Source: Pelargonium x hortorum (Eukaryota > Streptophyta > Magnoliopsida > Geraniales > Geraniaceae). From it: a stretch of 64,000 nucleotides of DNA. Each line of letters begins with the position of its first letter. Position 1 is the stretch's first letter. Where the stretch lies: NCBI GenBank assembly GCA_036897525.1, contig JAYMTJ010000025.1:45245-109244 (forward strand), given 5' to 3'. The translations under genes and the position numbers were made by a program. Below, in pieces: positions 40,000 to 53,190 of this stretch. A model generated the notes under the pieces. That model saw only the letters and a program-made list of their open reading frames with translations, searched no databases and was not told where the DNA came from.

Positions 40000-40560
40000 G
40001 ACTTAGATGCCCATTTCCTTTAGTTAATTCAAAGTGGATATCATTTTTTTTTTACACTGGTGCATAAGTCAAGTACATTTCCACGAAAGTTCAAATATCT
40101 TACTAGAGCTCCCTTTTGAAAGAAAACCCTGAGGTCCCAAACCCTAAAAACATCGTTCAATTAGAGCAGCTCGATTGTCCTGAGTATAAAACTCTCCTAA
40201 CTCGAATAGTAATATTCGGGTACTCTAAGCTAAATGAAAAGGTATTAGTACAACCACGAATTAGTCGCTCTTACAAAGAAAGGGTATTGTATTATACCCA
40301 TTCCTTATTCATTATTATAGAAATCGCTTCACTTAAAAAAAGAGTAGTCTCGAACACCAAAACTCCTTAAGACCTACATACTTAGAAATTCCTGGATAAT
40401 GAAAATCCCAAATTCCTTTCAACAAATAATTAAAAAAGAAATACAGAAGAAATGAAGAAATAGAATGAATAACCTTTCAATAGAATAGTTTAGGTACTTC
40501 CAATATGTAATAAGCAGTTTCATTTACCTACAGTTGGGTAGATCGAAGCCTTCTGTACTG

Positions 40561-40660
40561 TATAAGGCTCTACACTCCTTAACGATAAGCTACATAGTAC
40601 TAGAGGGGATATACCTTAAACTCTATATATAATACAACTACTAACTATATCTTCCATAAC
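40561..40660 (+). repeat. Dispersed repeat family R, copy 2
   Basis: Contains the 16-mer AACGATAAGCTACATA (40581-40596) shared with 422-437, followed by AGAGGGGATATACCTTA. That order (CTCC box, GATAA core, GATATACCTT) is the reverse complement of each unit of the 62-63 kb array, where AAGGTATATCCCTC precedes TTTATCAATTTGGAGG. This copy therefore links the short repeat at 0.4 kb with the array. Confidence 0.6.
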
Positions 40661-40771
40661 AACTAGGTAGAGTAAAAAAAAGTCTTATACCTCTGTATAG
40701 TATAGCTAAACAAGATAGTTAAGTATAGAACAGTAGGAAAATAGCTACAGGAAGTCCCGGCAATAAGAGGT

Positions 40772-40783
40772 CCCCCCCCCCCC
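40772..40783 (+). repeat. C12 homopolymer
   Basis: Twelve C residues in a row in DNA of about 35% G+C. A G9 run occurs at 44013-44021. Such runs are rare by chance; they may vary in length in the source or reflect a read error. Confidence 0.85.
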
Positions 40784-43456
40784 TAAAATACCGGTTAATC
40801 GACTTACAACCCTCACCAAAAAAGTCCGTTAAAGGATAGGTATTATAGGGTATGTTCCTAACATCTGTACAGATCATAACAACAGGTCCTTAGCATCTAT
40901 CAGAATCCACCAAGAGACAAGCTCTAGCCTCAGTTAATGATAAGAACAAAGGCTATGAGGTATGAAATGACTTAACTTAAACAAGTAAACAATACTATAG
41001 AATAACTAGATCTAATAGGAACTAATACTAATTACAGAATACACTTTATAGATATGATAACTAGAATTATTTATAGGGGTAGGGACATACAAAGAATATT
41101 CTATCTAATAAAGAGTCTAGTGCGCGTATACTAAGAAAGTTATAGCGACAAGGATAAGTCTAAATAGTATGAAGTAAAACAGGTATGTAGAACAAGTCAT
41201 GAATAAAGGTTTTATTATGTTTCCGTAATGTAATAAGCACTGAATTTCAGTAACTCAAGTGAAAGTCCTTTTTAGGTTCAAGATAGTTAAGAAATTTCAG
41301 ATTTTAGGGATATAGAAATCAAGCCAAGGTCGATAGTCCTGTAATTGTCGGTAAAGAATTAATTGAGGATAACCAGATTTGACATAGCCCGTAAATAGCA
41401 AATTTAAGTAATAACAGAAACTGTTCGAATTCCTCATCCGAAATATAATAATCACTAGCTCTTTATGTTCTAACCTTGTAAGCATACCCAACTCATAATC
41501 AACTTGTCAGCTTAAGGAACAACACAAACAAAAAAACAAGGAACTTACAGAGTCCCAAATCCTTTATCAAATCAATTTAGAAGTCCTGGAATCGCTGAAT
41601 TCTGTTCGATTCGAATGGGATCTCGGAGGAGTTAGTTAAAGAGAAGCCTTCTATTTGTTGTTGGGCTTTGTTATAAAGGGATTCCCTTTAGAAAGGGAGC
41701 AGATTCCTGTAACTGACTAATGACTAAGCAGGCACTGAAAGGACTCTAATAACAACTTGCAGCTTGGAAGCTGGTCAAGGTCAATCTTATGTATATGTAC
41801 AGGACTTATTCTATGCCAATTAAGGATACAGAATAACAAAATCTCTTGTCAGCCTGCAAACACTGTAACTCTTAACTCCTCAAATTATAGGGATTTTCTT
41901 TTCAAATTCTATAGGGATCCCCTTATATCTTCAGCGCGCAGACTCGGGGTTCTATACCCTTTTGTTTTGGAGAAACTTAGAGGATAACGTATAATCTGAA
42001 AGCTCTTTTTGGAACCGTTGTAATCTTTAAGAGTCTAGGAATTTCTTCTTACCTAGAGAAAGAGCGAGGGTTCTGCTTAAGGCACTTGATGTTAAAAAGT
42101 TCCCACAAGCAATAGCAACTCCTTGCGTTGCGGACACACCAGATTGAAGCAGCCCGATTCCACAACAGAGCTCTGATTATACCCTTTCGTAGATCAACTA
42201 CCCAAGGAAAAGCGCTCTCTGGCCAAAGTCCAGCATACCTCAAGTAATCATTAAAAAAAAGAAAGCGACTACCCCTATACTACCAATTCCAAGAATCCGC
42301 TAACTCTTAGGCTAAGGCTTTTAGGCAACCCCCAAAACAAAAGGTATACTTATCTCTCTATTTTATTATCTAATGCCCGGTTAGTGTGCAACTAACAAGC
42401 TATAGAAACAAGTTTACAGCTATAGATTAAAAGAAGCCCTGTTTATTAAGGTTACTCCCTATCTGAAAATGAAAGTCCTCATTTTTATTATACCCAATTC
42501 TAATATTTCCAAAGAAAGCGAAACCCCTAGGATTCCTAACACAAGGTTTTGCCTCTTATTGTAAGTTACAAGGGAAGCGCTCATTCATAAAAGCTAGTCT
42601 ATCTTTAAACCTTAGCCCCACCTTTATTAAGCTCTTCTTGCTTACAAGAGTATTGGCTTTAGTTAAAAATCCTCCTTAGCGGGCCCCTGGAAAGATAGAG
42701 ACCTAGTCAAGAAATCTCTTGGTATAGATTTTTATACTCTAACCCGAAAAGAAACACTCTACTAAACGGAGCCTTTTCTAATACTTGATAGATAAAGGAA
42801 AAAAATAACTGCATTTTAGATATTACTCCGAAGCTAGGACTCCTTTTATGCTTTTATGGATAACGTGTCCATAATCCAGCTCCCTTACAAGTAGAACTTT
42901 GACTTTACTTTAAAGCGATAGCCCTTGCTTATTTTGGTCCAAAAAGATTAACCCCTTCTCACATTTCCCTGTCTTTATAAAGAAACTTCTTTTCTATTTT
43001 ATAAATAATAGTAGAAAGCAAAGCCTTGCAGAGGTCGGAAACTTATACACAAAAGTATACTTCCAGGATTTCTATAACTACATTTAGCTATGTATTTCAA
43101 CCAAGCAAAAGCTATATCCACAGGAAAATCTCTTAACATAGATAAAGTTCTGTACCTCTTATTCCTAAATTATTGCTAAACTAGAGGGCGCTTAATATCT
43201 TACCAAAGTCCGAGGCTAGTTCTGACTTGTAATTCTATTGCAGCTCCCCTTCACTTAAGGGTAAAAACCTTGGGCTTATAGTTTTTATAGATTTAGGAAA
43301 GGTTCTGCCTTTAGCTATGATGGCCGGCATTTCAATTTCGATAACTAGGAACTCTAGGACAAAAGTCCTTGGGAATAGGGATATAAGTGCAAGAGAGGAA
43401 AGGCTAATAAAGGGGCATTTCCCGTACTGGGTAACTTAAGACTTTACTTGCTTGTC

Positions 43457-43470
43457 TACCTGCGCAGGTA
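43457..43470. repeat. 14-bp perfect palindrome
   Basis: TACCTGCGCAGGTA equals its own reverse complement. It is GC-rich relative to its surroundings and has the shape of a dimeric protein site, but no gene is near and it may be chance. Confidence 0.6.
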
Positions 43471-44214
43471 CCTACTATTGGTTATAGAATCCTTAACTTA
43501 AACTTAAATAGAGGGACTTCAGAATTTGACTAAAGTGAAGTTCTTCTTGAGGAATTCCGTTTGTATTTGTAATAATAGGACCCTTCTACTAACGAAATCC
43601 GGCGAGAAAAGAACCTTTTGCTCTCCACAATATAACCACAAATTTAGAGTGGTATCTGAGAACCCTGCTTGCTTATAAATCGAAAGCTTTTGCTTGGCTG
43701 GGTCTTTATCACATAATTTTAATTCCTTTTATACTTTTCTGTGAGTGCTCTTGCTTCGGTAAATCTAAATCGTAGAAAGGAGCTTTTGATACTGAAAAAA
43801 AAGAATCAATCCTAAGAAAATATCGCAAGGAGCCACTTTTCAGTTTTTTAAGTATTGATTTTCTATAGGTGATCTCCTATAATTTGTGCTGTAATCTCAT
43901 ATTTTAGTTTAATAAAGAGACTCATTTAGATACAAGGAACTCCCAAGAATATTTTCTAGAATTGCTGTCTTTTCCGAATAGCTGATACAAGGATTTTGTA
44001 GCTAAGCTAACCGGGGGGGGGCCACTATTGTAGATTCTTTGATATAGAGTGCCTTGCCTTAATAAAGGAGTTTTTCTTACTAACCTTAATTGAGCATAGA
44101 GCTTTGTATTTCCCCGGCGCTGTAAAGAGTAGAATCTGTTTGTCACAAAGAACCATAGTCCTTGCTTTTTGTAAGCCTAAACTATACTATCTGGGATATT
44201 CCGGGGTATTCCTT

Positions 44215-44242
44215 CCTTAGTATATAAGCCTTAGTATATAAG
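44215..44242. repeat. 14-bp perfect tandem duplication
   Basis: CCTTAGTATATAAG occurs twice without a spacer (44215-44228, 44229-44242). A recent local duplication. Confidence 0.9.
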
Positions 44243-47097
44243 ATGACTTAACCTTGACGATATTGTAAGAAAAGAAATGGGATGCCCTTAAAACTACTAG
44301 AAAACGCTACTTTAACCTATTGAATTCTTGCTTAGTAAATTCTTTGGATCTTCTCTCTTACTCTTACCTAAAAAAAAAAAGCAGCTTTACGTTCATAGAC
44401 ATAGAAGAGACCCGTTGCCCTAGGCTTGTATTAAATTAACGCTTTATTACCCTACGACTTTTTAGTGGAGTCTTTTTTTTGGCCGATTAACGCAAAAGAA
44501 AAAAGTATGTATCTACTCTCTATGTATTAGCGCGGAGTCACTTCATTAAAAATGAATTACTCATTCTTATATATATATTTCAGACTTCGGATTAATAACC
44601 TCTTATTATCTTATATTTTGGAATGCTATTCATAATAGGAGACTCCAGGCATGCTACGGAATCCTAATTAGACCACTAATCGTTACACAACAATTTCTAG
44701 GTTGAGTATTTATATGAAGTTAGTATTATAGGAATATATCATAAACAAAATGGAATTCTTCATTGCAACAAATAATATGTGATCTCTCTTATTTGACTAT
44801 AAGGAAGTGTCCCTATAACATCATAAATTATTGTTTTGGAAATTCTAGTAATAATCCTGTTTCTTAGAATAATCAGTATGTCCCCTTTTAGTTTCAATTT
44901 TAAAAGTAGGCAGTAAACAAGGTATAATTATGTTCTCGAAAAGTTGTAAGGATACAGAATTCTACTTTCCTTAAAGCTGTACCACGAGGAAACCTTAAGT
45001 AATGGAAGGAAGACAAAAAAGCTAAAATCTTTAGCTATGCCTTTTAGAGTATAAGAAAGAAATTAGGGGCGTTACTTTGGACTAAGTCCCCCCACTTCGT
45101 GTTATGGTTAAGAAAAAGGAACACTTAGACTAAAAAACTCTATTTAAATGGCAGGATTCGCTCGTACTGCGTCTAAGTTATAGTTATATGGCATTTTACC
45201 CTAGAAAACTAAAAGAACCCAGCCAGTCTTAAAAAACAGAGCTCCTTGCTCTACCATTGGGATTCCCTGACTTTATCCTTGTCAATTTGTTAAAGGATTC
45301 CCCTTGAAATTATAAAAAGATATCACAGATACACGCATTAGATAGAATTTCATTTCAAGGCAGGGCGCGGTGTAGTTGTAGGATAAAGTCTTTCCTTATT
45401 GGCTTACTTTGCTTTTGAGAACATTCTCGTGATATAGTATACTGAATTCAATTAGTAAAACAAAGCCTAGTACTCCCAAGGAAAGGGCCCCTGTGAGATA
45501 AACTACTTTATCATTTTACCGAAATTCTACTTTACAGACTCTCGTCTAATACTTATATTCTTAAACTCAGAAACAAATCCTCTAGGCAAGTGGAAAAAGA
45601 CCATATCATATCAATCCTTTTTTTGCTTTCCATTACTCAAAGATGCTTTTAAAAAGAAGCCGCCTATCAGTCAATTTGTGCTTAACATAGTCATATGTCT
45701 TCTTCAACTACAATTAACTAAGCTCAGTATAAGCTCTGTCTTATATATGTACTCTATGTAAGTATCGAAAAAGGTAAGATTTGTCTAATAGGAAACTATA
45801 GCTGACATTAAGCCAAGTTCAAGAAAATCACTTATATGAAGAAGATTTATCAGTGAAATAGGTAACTTGATTAGCTAGTTTCTTGCTTTTTGTTCCTTGC
45901 CTTTAGTAATAGACAGTGTTGAGGAGTCAAATGCAATCCTTTTCCTATAAGTTCAAGTAGAAGGAATCCTGCTTATTTAGTTAAGGAATTACTACTGTAC
46001 ATGATAAAATAAATGATTAGAGTTTACTGGTATATTATATATTAAAGTAATGCTTGGATTTTAAACCTATTCCTCCAATATTCAAGACTTTATTTTATCA
46101 AGGAGTCCGTTGCTCCGCGGTAGTAAATTGGTGGGCGCTACTACTCGAAGTTGAGGAGACCCAAGAACTCTGAGAGTGCTTAATGAGAATTGATAAAATT
46201 ATACTCTCAAAAAGACTCGAAATCCTGAAAATAGAGAACTTCGACTGATCAAAGAAAAGAATGAGGACTCCTCTGGGCTCTTCTCTTACAAGCGACCTCG
46301 ATTATACCTTCGAGAAAGTTTACGTTAAGTTTAGTTCTGATATTTTGAAAACCCTTTATAAAATAAATTGAGAAGTTTCATGACAGTTTGGTAGTTATCC
46401 CTTTTCTAGTTTGTAGTAATATTTGCCAATCTGCTTCACTTTAATAAGGACTTTTTAATAATACCAGGAATACCTTAGCACAAGAGTAACTCCAACAAAT
46501 AGAACTACTTCTCCTATAAGTAAAACTTAAGTTTACAGTATAGCACTAAGGTAAAAGAAGCTCTAGTTAAACTTTTATTATTACTCTGGGGTAAAATGCC
46601 GTGCCGATAAAATAAATATAAATTGACTCTATAGCTAGAATACACTAACATCAAATAGTTTCGGTTTTCAAACCTCAAATTTTAGTACAAGTCAGAATTG
46701 TTTATTGAAGCATAATTCAGGAGTCCCCTAAATTGGATTGGATAACTAGCAAGAGAACTTTATCATTATATTTATTCTCCGAGATCCCCTATTATATACA
46801 TATACCTATCAAAGAGTCTACCAACAATACTAATTTCAATTATTTTTAGCGTATGCACCCTGTGTTATGGCCACAGGAAGCTAAGGCGGGAACATAATAA
46901 AATACAAGCAGACGCTGACTGGTAGATTTTCATACTTAGTGTGGGTCCCAACTTTTGTACATAAAAAACGTAATCTTGTAGAATGTAGAATAGAATAAAA
47001 GGGGTATCTTGTCTGTGGATGATCAGAATTTTAAGTTTGAGCCTAATCTCTAATCTTTTCGGGGAGTCAAAAAAATTGTGCTACAATTCGTAGCCTT

Positions 47098-47176
47098 TGG
47101 TAATGTAATGGGGTTCGAACCCTTGATTTCACTTCTTTAGGATCCTGTTATACCACGAGCGGTTCTAATTTAGTAG
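47098..47176 (-). pseudogene. tRNA-like remnant, most complete
   Basis: On the minus strand the parts follow in tRNA order: a possible acceptor strand TAAATTA, a D-arm CGCTCGTGGTATAACAGG, a middle segment without a clear anticodon stem, then AAGGG-TTCGAAC-CCCAT as T-arm (three closing pairs), and TACATTA as 3' acceptor strand. The two acceptor strands pair at five of seven positions. The D-arm wording is glutamate-like. The missing anticodon stem argues that it is dead. Confidence 0.45.
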
Positions 47177-50100
47177 TCCATAACATAATTAGAAATATAA
47201 AAAAAAAAAAGAGAGCCTATATATTATATTGACTTCCATTTCCTTTATTTAAGTTGTTTTTTGCAAATACAAATAAATATAAGTAAATACTAAATACAAG
47301 GGTTTTTTACATATCCTTTTTAGGTTCGGGGGCAGGCCAGGCCTGTCTACCGCACTAAATACTTGAAATTACATTAAGGGTAGGATTGCCAAACTGTCAC
47401 TAATTATTTTCTTAATTATTTGTACTCCATTTTGTAAGTTTCAATCTCGTCGTACTTTTTAATGCAAACGAAATAGATGGTGCCGTATTAATTAAGCCCC
47501 CTCTTCAATTAGTAATTTCTCAAGTACGCATATAAAAAGAGTTTCGTTTTCAACCAAAGCAAAGGATTCCTTCATACTAATAAGAAGAATTTTCCTTTGG
47601 ATTAATAGAGGGAAACCCTATACCTAACCATGTTCTTTTATAACCTATGTATATCTTATATAACTTCCCTACCGAATTCCCCTGGAATTGTTGAGCAGCT
47701 CTGAGCCTGAACGTACAAATTTGAATCAAGCCTGCTATTTACCTAAACAGGTATAACAAATTTCTACTACAAATGAAGCAGAATTGGCTAATTAGAGGGC
47801 CCCTTTTTTCTACTGCAGGCTACCTTCTTTTATAATTATAGCGCCTAACCTAAGATGTCTATTGACAATATTTTTGTCTATCTAGTTTACCGTGACTATC
47901 TTATATCATATTAAATAGTTGAATAAGACAAGCTTCACACTTTATTTTCTAGTAACAGGGTTTTTCGTTGAAATGAAACTAATGCGATATCTTAATTCTT
48001 AACTAGGCAAAAAAGTAATTAGATAGGGATCTGCAGCCACAGAATAGTTATTCATTATAAACTCCTTTTTTTGTTATGTTAAATGTAGGAAAAAACTGCA
48101 AAAAGCATAACGTATTATATATAAAACTTAGCTTAGTCAATTAGTAAATGAAATGAGAAAAGACAGAAGTTATAAGAAAAGTAGAATGTTGCAATTTCCA
48201 TAAAACTCCTTGGATCCGGTTACCAACAAAGGTAAATACGGATGCTTGCTCAGTAAAATAGTATGGTGGTCTTCCATACCTAATTGTAAAAAAAGGAGTT
48301 CTTAGAGACTTGACCTTGTACTCTCAGCTTGAATCCCAGTTCTTACACCCACCCTGGTATGGTAGAGCTGCACTTAATAAAAAGCATTGCATATGATATT
48401 ACAAAAGGGATACTTGTTACCAGTCTTAAAAAAATTTTTAAGGAAACCCGGCTTTATAAACAAATGCAGACATTTAGGAGCTTTTGCCAAGCTTTAGAAA
48501 TTCAATAGGAGCAGTCTGTAGTAGTCATACCCATGCAGGTATGGCACCTAAGACCCAGCTAAAGAAGACTAAGAAAAGTAAGTACAATACAGAGCTACAA
48601 TAGGTCGTAGGCCCGCAGATAGACTGAATAGAAAATAAGAAGAATAGGTAGTTTTCGAGAGACAGGATTTCTTATTACTTCATCAAGGATTGAGTTATAG
48701 TAGTACATTTATATTGTATTGCAGAAGAAGGAGTGACCTACCTAAGTTTTTCAGTCTTTCTACCAGGACTTAAAGGAGTCTAACAAAGTATCCCCTTCTT
48801 CCATGTATGGATTTAATGGATATGTGTTGGCTAGTAAGAATTTCTTCTTAGGTTTTTCTGTAACAAGAACCGGGTGTTTCAGAGATTCTGGACTTTCCTC
48901 GATACATCATGGTTACTAATCTTTTGTTTTTTGATTTTGGGTTTACTCTAGATGGACTGGAACGTAGTAAAATGCTATGGATTTAGTACACCCTGTTTAG
49001 GTTTAGACGAAGCCCTTACCTTAATTTAATAAAGTATCCAAAAGGAGTTTCAGAATATAAGTAAGTAGGAGTAAGTCCTAGCGGGTTGACAAATACGGAG
49101 GTTCTTTCAAGGGATTCCGCAGTCGATGTATAAAGAGTTATCTCAGTCCGTTTACTGGTAGTCTTTTCAATTTAGAAGCAATTAAACAAGATTTTAAAGA
49201 GTTCTATCGAGTTCTAAAAATAACCTACCTATGGGCTTTTTTTATAGTAATAAAATCGCTTAGAGGAGCTCCTATCAGTAATAAAAAAAGAAAGAAGCCC
49301 GTACTCCTGAGCCTACAGTAGTAATACAAGATTAGAATACTTTTAGTTTTAGGGCCTTAGTTTTATACCCGCTAGGAGTTACTCTTAATTGTTCATCTGA
49401 ATCGCTATAAAAATATTTTTCAATATAATAAAAATTTGCAAGCACTGACTTACCTTATCATAAGAAGACCTCAGGCTTGCCGTATAAAACTTCTAATTTC
49501 TAACTCCGGTTCGTAGTTATACTATCTAGGATTACTAAAAAAATCTAGTTAGTTACACGCGTAGAAATCCCCGAGGGGGCGAGTCTCTTTCTGGTGGGAC
49601 CTGGCTTAGTAAGGGGATTTTTAGAGTCCTATTAGCCTTTTTTTTTGTTAAAGCCCCCTATAGCTCAAAAAAATGTGTGCCCTTACAGGACAAGCTTAAT
49701 ATAGTCTTTTTGTTACTCCCTAAATAAATCCACACATACCCATTCTTCAGTTCGATCCCTTTTTTTCTCCTACTTTACCCCATAAAGTTTTTTTAGTGGA
49801 TTAAGATTTCAACAGGAAACTCATACGATCAAACGGGGACAACTAAGCTCTTCGAGTCTAGTTTTCCGTGCAACAACATACCCTTTGCCTTGTATTTTTT
49901 ACATTATAAAGCTCCTTAGAAGTCCTCTATTAAATGATTAAGAGTTCTCTTTTACTTTTAAGGTAAGGGTTTCCTTTCCTGTTAGAAAGGCCCCCTTTCT
50001 GTATACTTTTTTTTAACGGGGGTTGTAAAAAAAAGCTAGAATCCTAAAAGGGCAGGCTATATTTCAAGTCACAAGTTGTGCTCATACGGCAGTCAAAAAG

Positions 50101-50245
50101 CTATCTACTGCTGATTGACTTCCTTTCTTAACTGACTTTAATTCTTTAGGTTTAGGAATGAGCTATGGAAAAAATCAATAAAACTTGCCGATTTGCACCC
50201 TTTTTGCATTACCTAATGGGAATAGAGAGTTCTATTATTATACAC

Positions 50246-50271
50246 TATAATAAATAGTTATAATAAATAGT
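50246..50271. repeat. 13-bp perfect tandem duplication
   Basis: TATAATAAATAGT occurs twice without a spacer (50246-50258, 50259-50271). Confidence 0.9.
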
Positions 50272-53130
50272 TAATGGACATCCCTTATAGATTGAAATGA
50301 AACAGTCTTGGTATTCAAAATAACTGGATGCTTTGCTTTGAGTCTAAGTCTTGATAGGGAAAGAAAGATCCTGCATGCTTTAGCAAGGAAAGAGATCTCG
50401 CCGCTCTGTCACACACCCTGCTCAAATTTCAGGTTTCCAAAATCTTAAAGTATTCGCTTAGGTAGGAGAGTATGCATTTTCCAAGTTAGAAATAGAAGGT
50501 CCTAGTCTCTCAAAACCCTTAAAATCCTGCTAAAAAGTACATTAATTCAGCTAGCAACTACCTACCAGAGTCTCAATTCTAGAACTCTGTGTTACGTCGC
50601 GAGTTGAATGCACAAATATCCTTAGGCTCAAATCCCATAGAAGTAAGCTTCTTGAGGCAGTTCAGAGCTTAGCCACCTCTTGTAGTAGGAAGAGTAATCA
50701 CCTACCTACTCTTATCTCATAATAGCGGAATCCATATAAATTACAGCGAATTTGGATCTTGATTTACAGTATTTACAGTAGAGTCTTATTAGTCAGTACC
50801 GAAAATGAATAGAGTACACCTGTTCTTTCACAAGCATTATCTAATTCGTTTTGGGGTTTGTAGGGGCATTCAAAGCAATTTAAGGAAAAGCTTGATAAGA
50901 AATTTCTACTAGAACCGGATTTATACCCAATTGGAAGGGCACTTCGTAAAGAATCGTCGAGGTTTCCTATATTATATACTGGATCCCGCGAAGCACATAA
51001 GGGTTTCCTTGTCAGATATATGGATTTCCTATTAGCGTTTACTATTACTAGCTCGAAAATACGTAAAGGTACTCTTAGCTTATCTTATTTATAGAAAGAA
51101 ACTCTCTTATTTATTCTGGATGGCCACACCTTGTAAAAGTAAAAGATATATACTAACTAATAGAGGTAGCGCGTATATCTTTGAAATCAGAAGGGGTCCG
51201 GTTTCACTACACAGAAACTGAAAGTATAGGTTACGGTTTATTCAGTTCGCGAGTAGCTATGAAGTATTCTTGGTTCTAGGCTGGTTTGTCCTGGGGATTT
51301 CGTTTTCTATCCAATTTAAGTTAAGAGTAAACGGGCTTGATCTCTGAGTTTTGCAGAAAAGGGGCTCAGTTACTCATAAGGAATTGAAGCTAGTTCTTTA
51401 GTTCGGTTCATTTTCTTCGCCCGGGATATCCTGTATTAAATTCAATAGCGTTCGCAATTCTATATTATGAGACACAAACAAGGTAAAATTCTTTTGGCTG
51501 GCACTCCTTTTCTGCTAGGTTGGGACTGACTTTGGTTGGCACTTTATCCATGAAAATGAGTCTAGCCTTAATCCCCCCTACTACACAAAAAAATGCAAGT
51601 CTGGATATGCCAAAGATCCTAGCTCTAGAACTTAGTTATACAATACATATTTTGGAAACATAAGCTTTTGAAAGTTTTTACGAACCAGGTAATTTTTCTG
51701 GTGTTTCACTCGATTTGTATAGTAAATCCTGGTAGTTTTTTTACTTTAATTTAAAATGGTATAAAATTTGTTCAGATTTGTATATTATATTATACTTCGA
51801 AATGCCGTAGAGTTAATTTATAAAACTTGTAATATAGTTTTGTAGTTTGAAAAGAGCAAACCGGTTTAAATAAGTGCGATCCGTAGACAGGCTTTTCTAA
51901 AGAGGGACTCTCCTAAACAGCATACAGCTTTTTTGCAATAGCTAGGTACAAGGGTCCTCACATCACATTAACCTTAGAGATTGAGAGTATAGTAATAGTA
52001 TCAAGATTCTCAACTAGCGCTTCTTTTTAACGGAACCCCCATACAATCTAAAACCAGTATTTCGTTGTTTGATTGAGTATGTATAGTAAATGAAATTTTT
52101 TTGGTATTAGTGTTGTACCTCTAAGCTTACAAAGCTTCCACTTTTCAATTTGTCAAAAGGGGAGTTTTTCTATAACAAGGACTCGTGTAAAAACTGAAAC
52201 TAAAAATCAAGGAACAAAATCTATATACTACAGGATGCCGCAGAGAAAAAACGACTCTTGATAAGGAACCTCCTCTATACCTGTACTCGTTCAAGGCTTT
52301 GTTTGAAGTTAGGTTAATTTCGTATTAAATTAAGTCCTTGAGATACGAAAGAGCAGCTTAAAAGGAAGGTATTGATGCCTGGAAGTTAAGTCTCTTTTAA
52401 CTCAGTTTAGTAGGAAATTAATTCCTTGATAAAAAAATAAAGTAACCACTAAAAAAAAGTAAAGTAAAATTCTGCTGATAATGAAGGTACCTGATATATA
52501 ATATAGTCTATTATAGAAACTCCCCAAAAGTTTGAGTAACTTAGGAATCTTGGACTTTTTAAGGGGCTCGCCTAGATGAAATAGGACTCACCTAAATTAA
52601 TTGAACTTTAGCGAAGACTAGATTTCCTTGTACTAAAAGATCAGCAACGAATAGGAGTTCTCTAGACGCAAGCTCTCATTTTTTTTAAGTCCCTAAAAGT
52701 AATGTGTCATTTAAAAGTAAAAGGTAGACGCAAGCAAGAGAAAGATAGAGGCGCCATAAGTAATCTGATACACTAGAGTTATAATTTTCATATTTCTATC
52801 CGGAAGCCCGGTCAAAAGAAATCCTAGTGTTATATAATAAGTACTATAGGGTATACTCAATCTGAGAGAGAGAACTCTTCTTGTTGTGGGGTGTTTAGGT
52901 CACACTTTTTTTGCGGATCCCCGTGGCTAGGGAGACGGGTCCTTATATAGTCAATTTCATTGGATATCTAGCTATTACGTAAAGATTTCTTTAGTTAAAA
53001 GGTAGGGTTGCAGGAATAATACATAATTTAAAGAAGGAGCTTCGTTTGTGTGAATAAGCATTCCCGGAAGGGTACGGTTTGAGTATTCGAGGTGCTGAAA
53101 TAGGTTATCCCTCGAATGGGAAATAATTAT

Positions 53131-53190
53131 ACCTCACTTTCACTCAAACACCAACTTAGTGAAAGTTTCTTGACTAACACTTTTTTTATT
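53131..53190 (+). repeat. Dispersed repeat family A, copy 2
   Basis: Begins with ACCTCACTTTCACTCAA, identical over 17 bases to 56785-56801, and continues in step (a GAAA.TTTCTTGACTA block, then an AC.CTTTT block) to about 53180. A shortened third copy lies at 2203-2254. All copies are in the same orientation. No coding potential. Confidence 0.7.

Larger units (their letters stand above)
40000..42399. other. Gene-free stretch with array-like sequence
   Basis: No gene is seen. The longest frame is 84 codons (40116-40370, plus). A 64-codon frame at 42049-42243 (minus) lies in a patch richer in G+C than its surroundings, but it is unrecognised. The 40541-41200 part resembles the terminal array in inverted orientation. 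Confidence 0.6.
42400..48999. other. Gene-free stretch
   Basis: No gene is seen; the longest frame is 74 codons (43922-44146, minus), which spans the G9 run and is probably chance. It holds a 14-bp perfect palindrome (43457), a tandem duplication (44215) and a tRNA-like remnant (47098). The 47329-47352 patch (GGGGGCAGGCCAGGCCTGTC) is an unusually GC-rich hairpin-prone spot. Confidence 0.65.

Noticed and set aside
42049-42243. 64-codon minus-strand frame, tryptophan- and arginine-rich, in a GC-richer patch
   Set aside because: Higher G+C lengthens chance frames; no recognisable domain. A fragment of transferred DNA is possible but not shown.
53070-53085. GGGTACGGTTT, resembling the 3' strand of a group II intron domain V
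   Set aside because: The matching 5' strand (GAGCCGT..) and the bulged hairpin are absent upstream.
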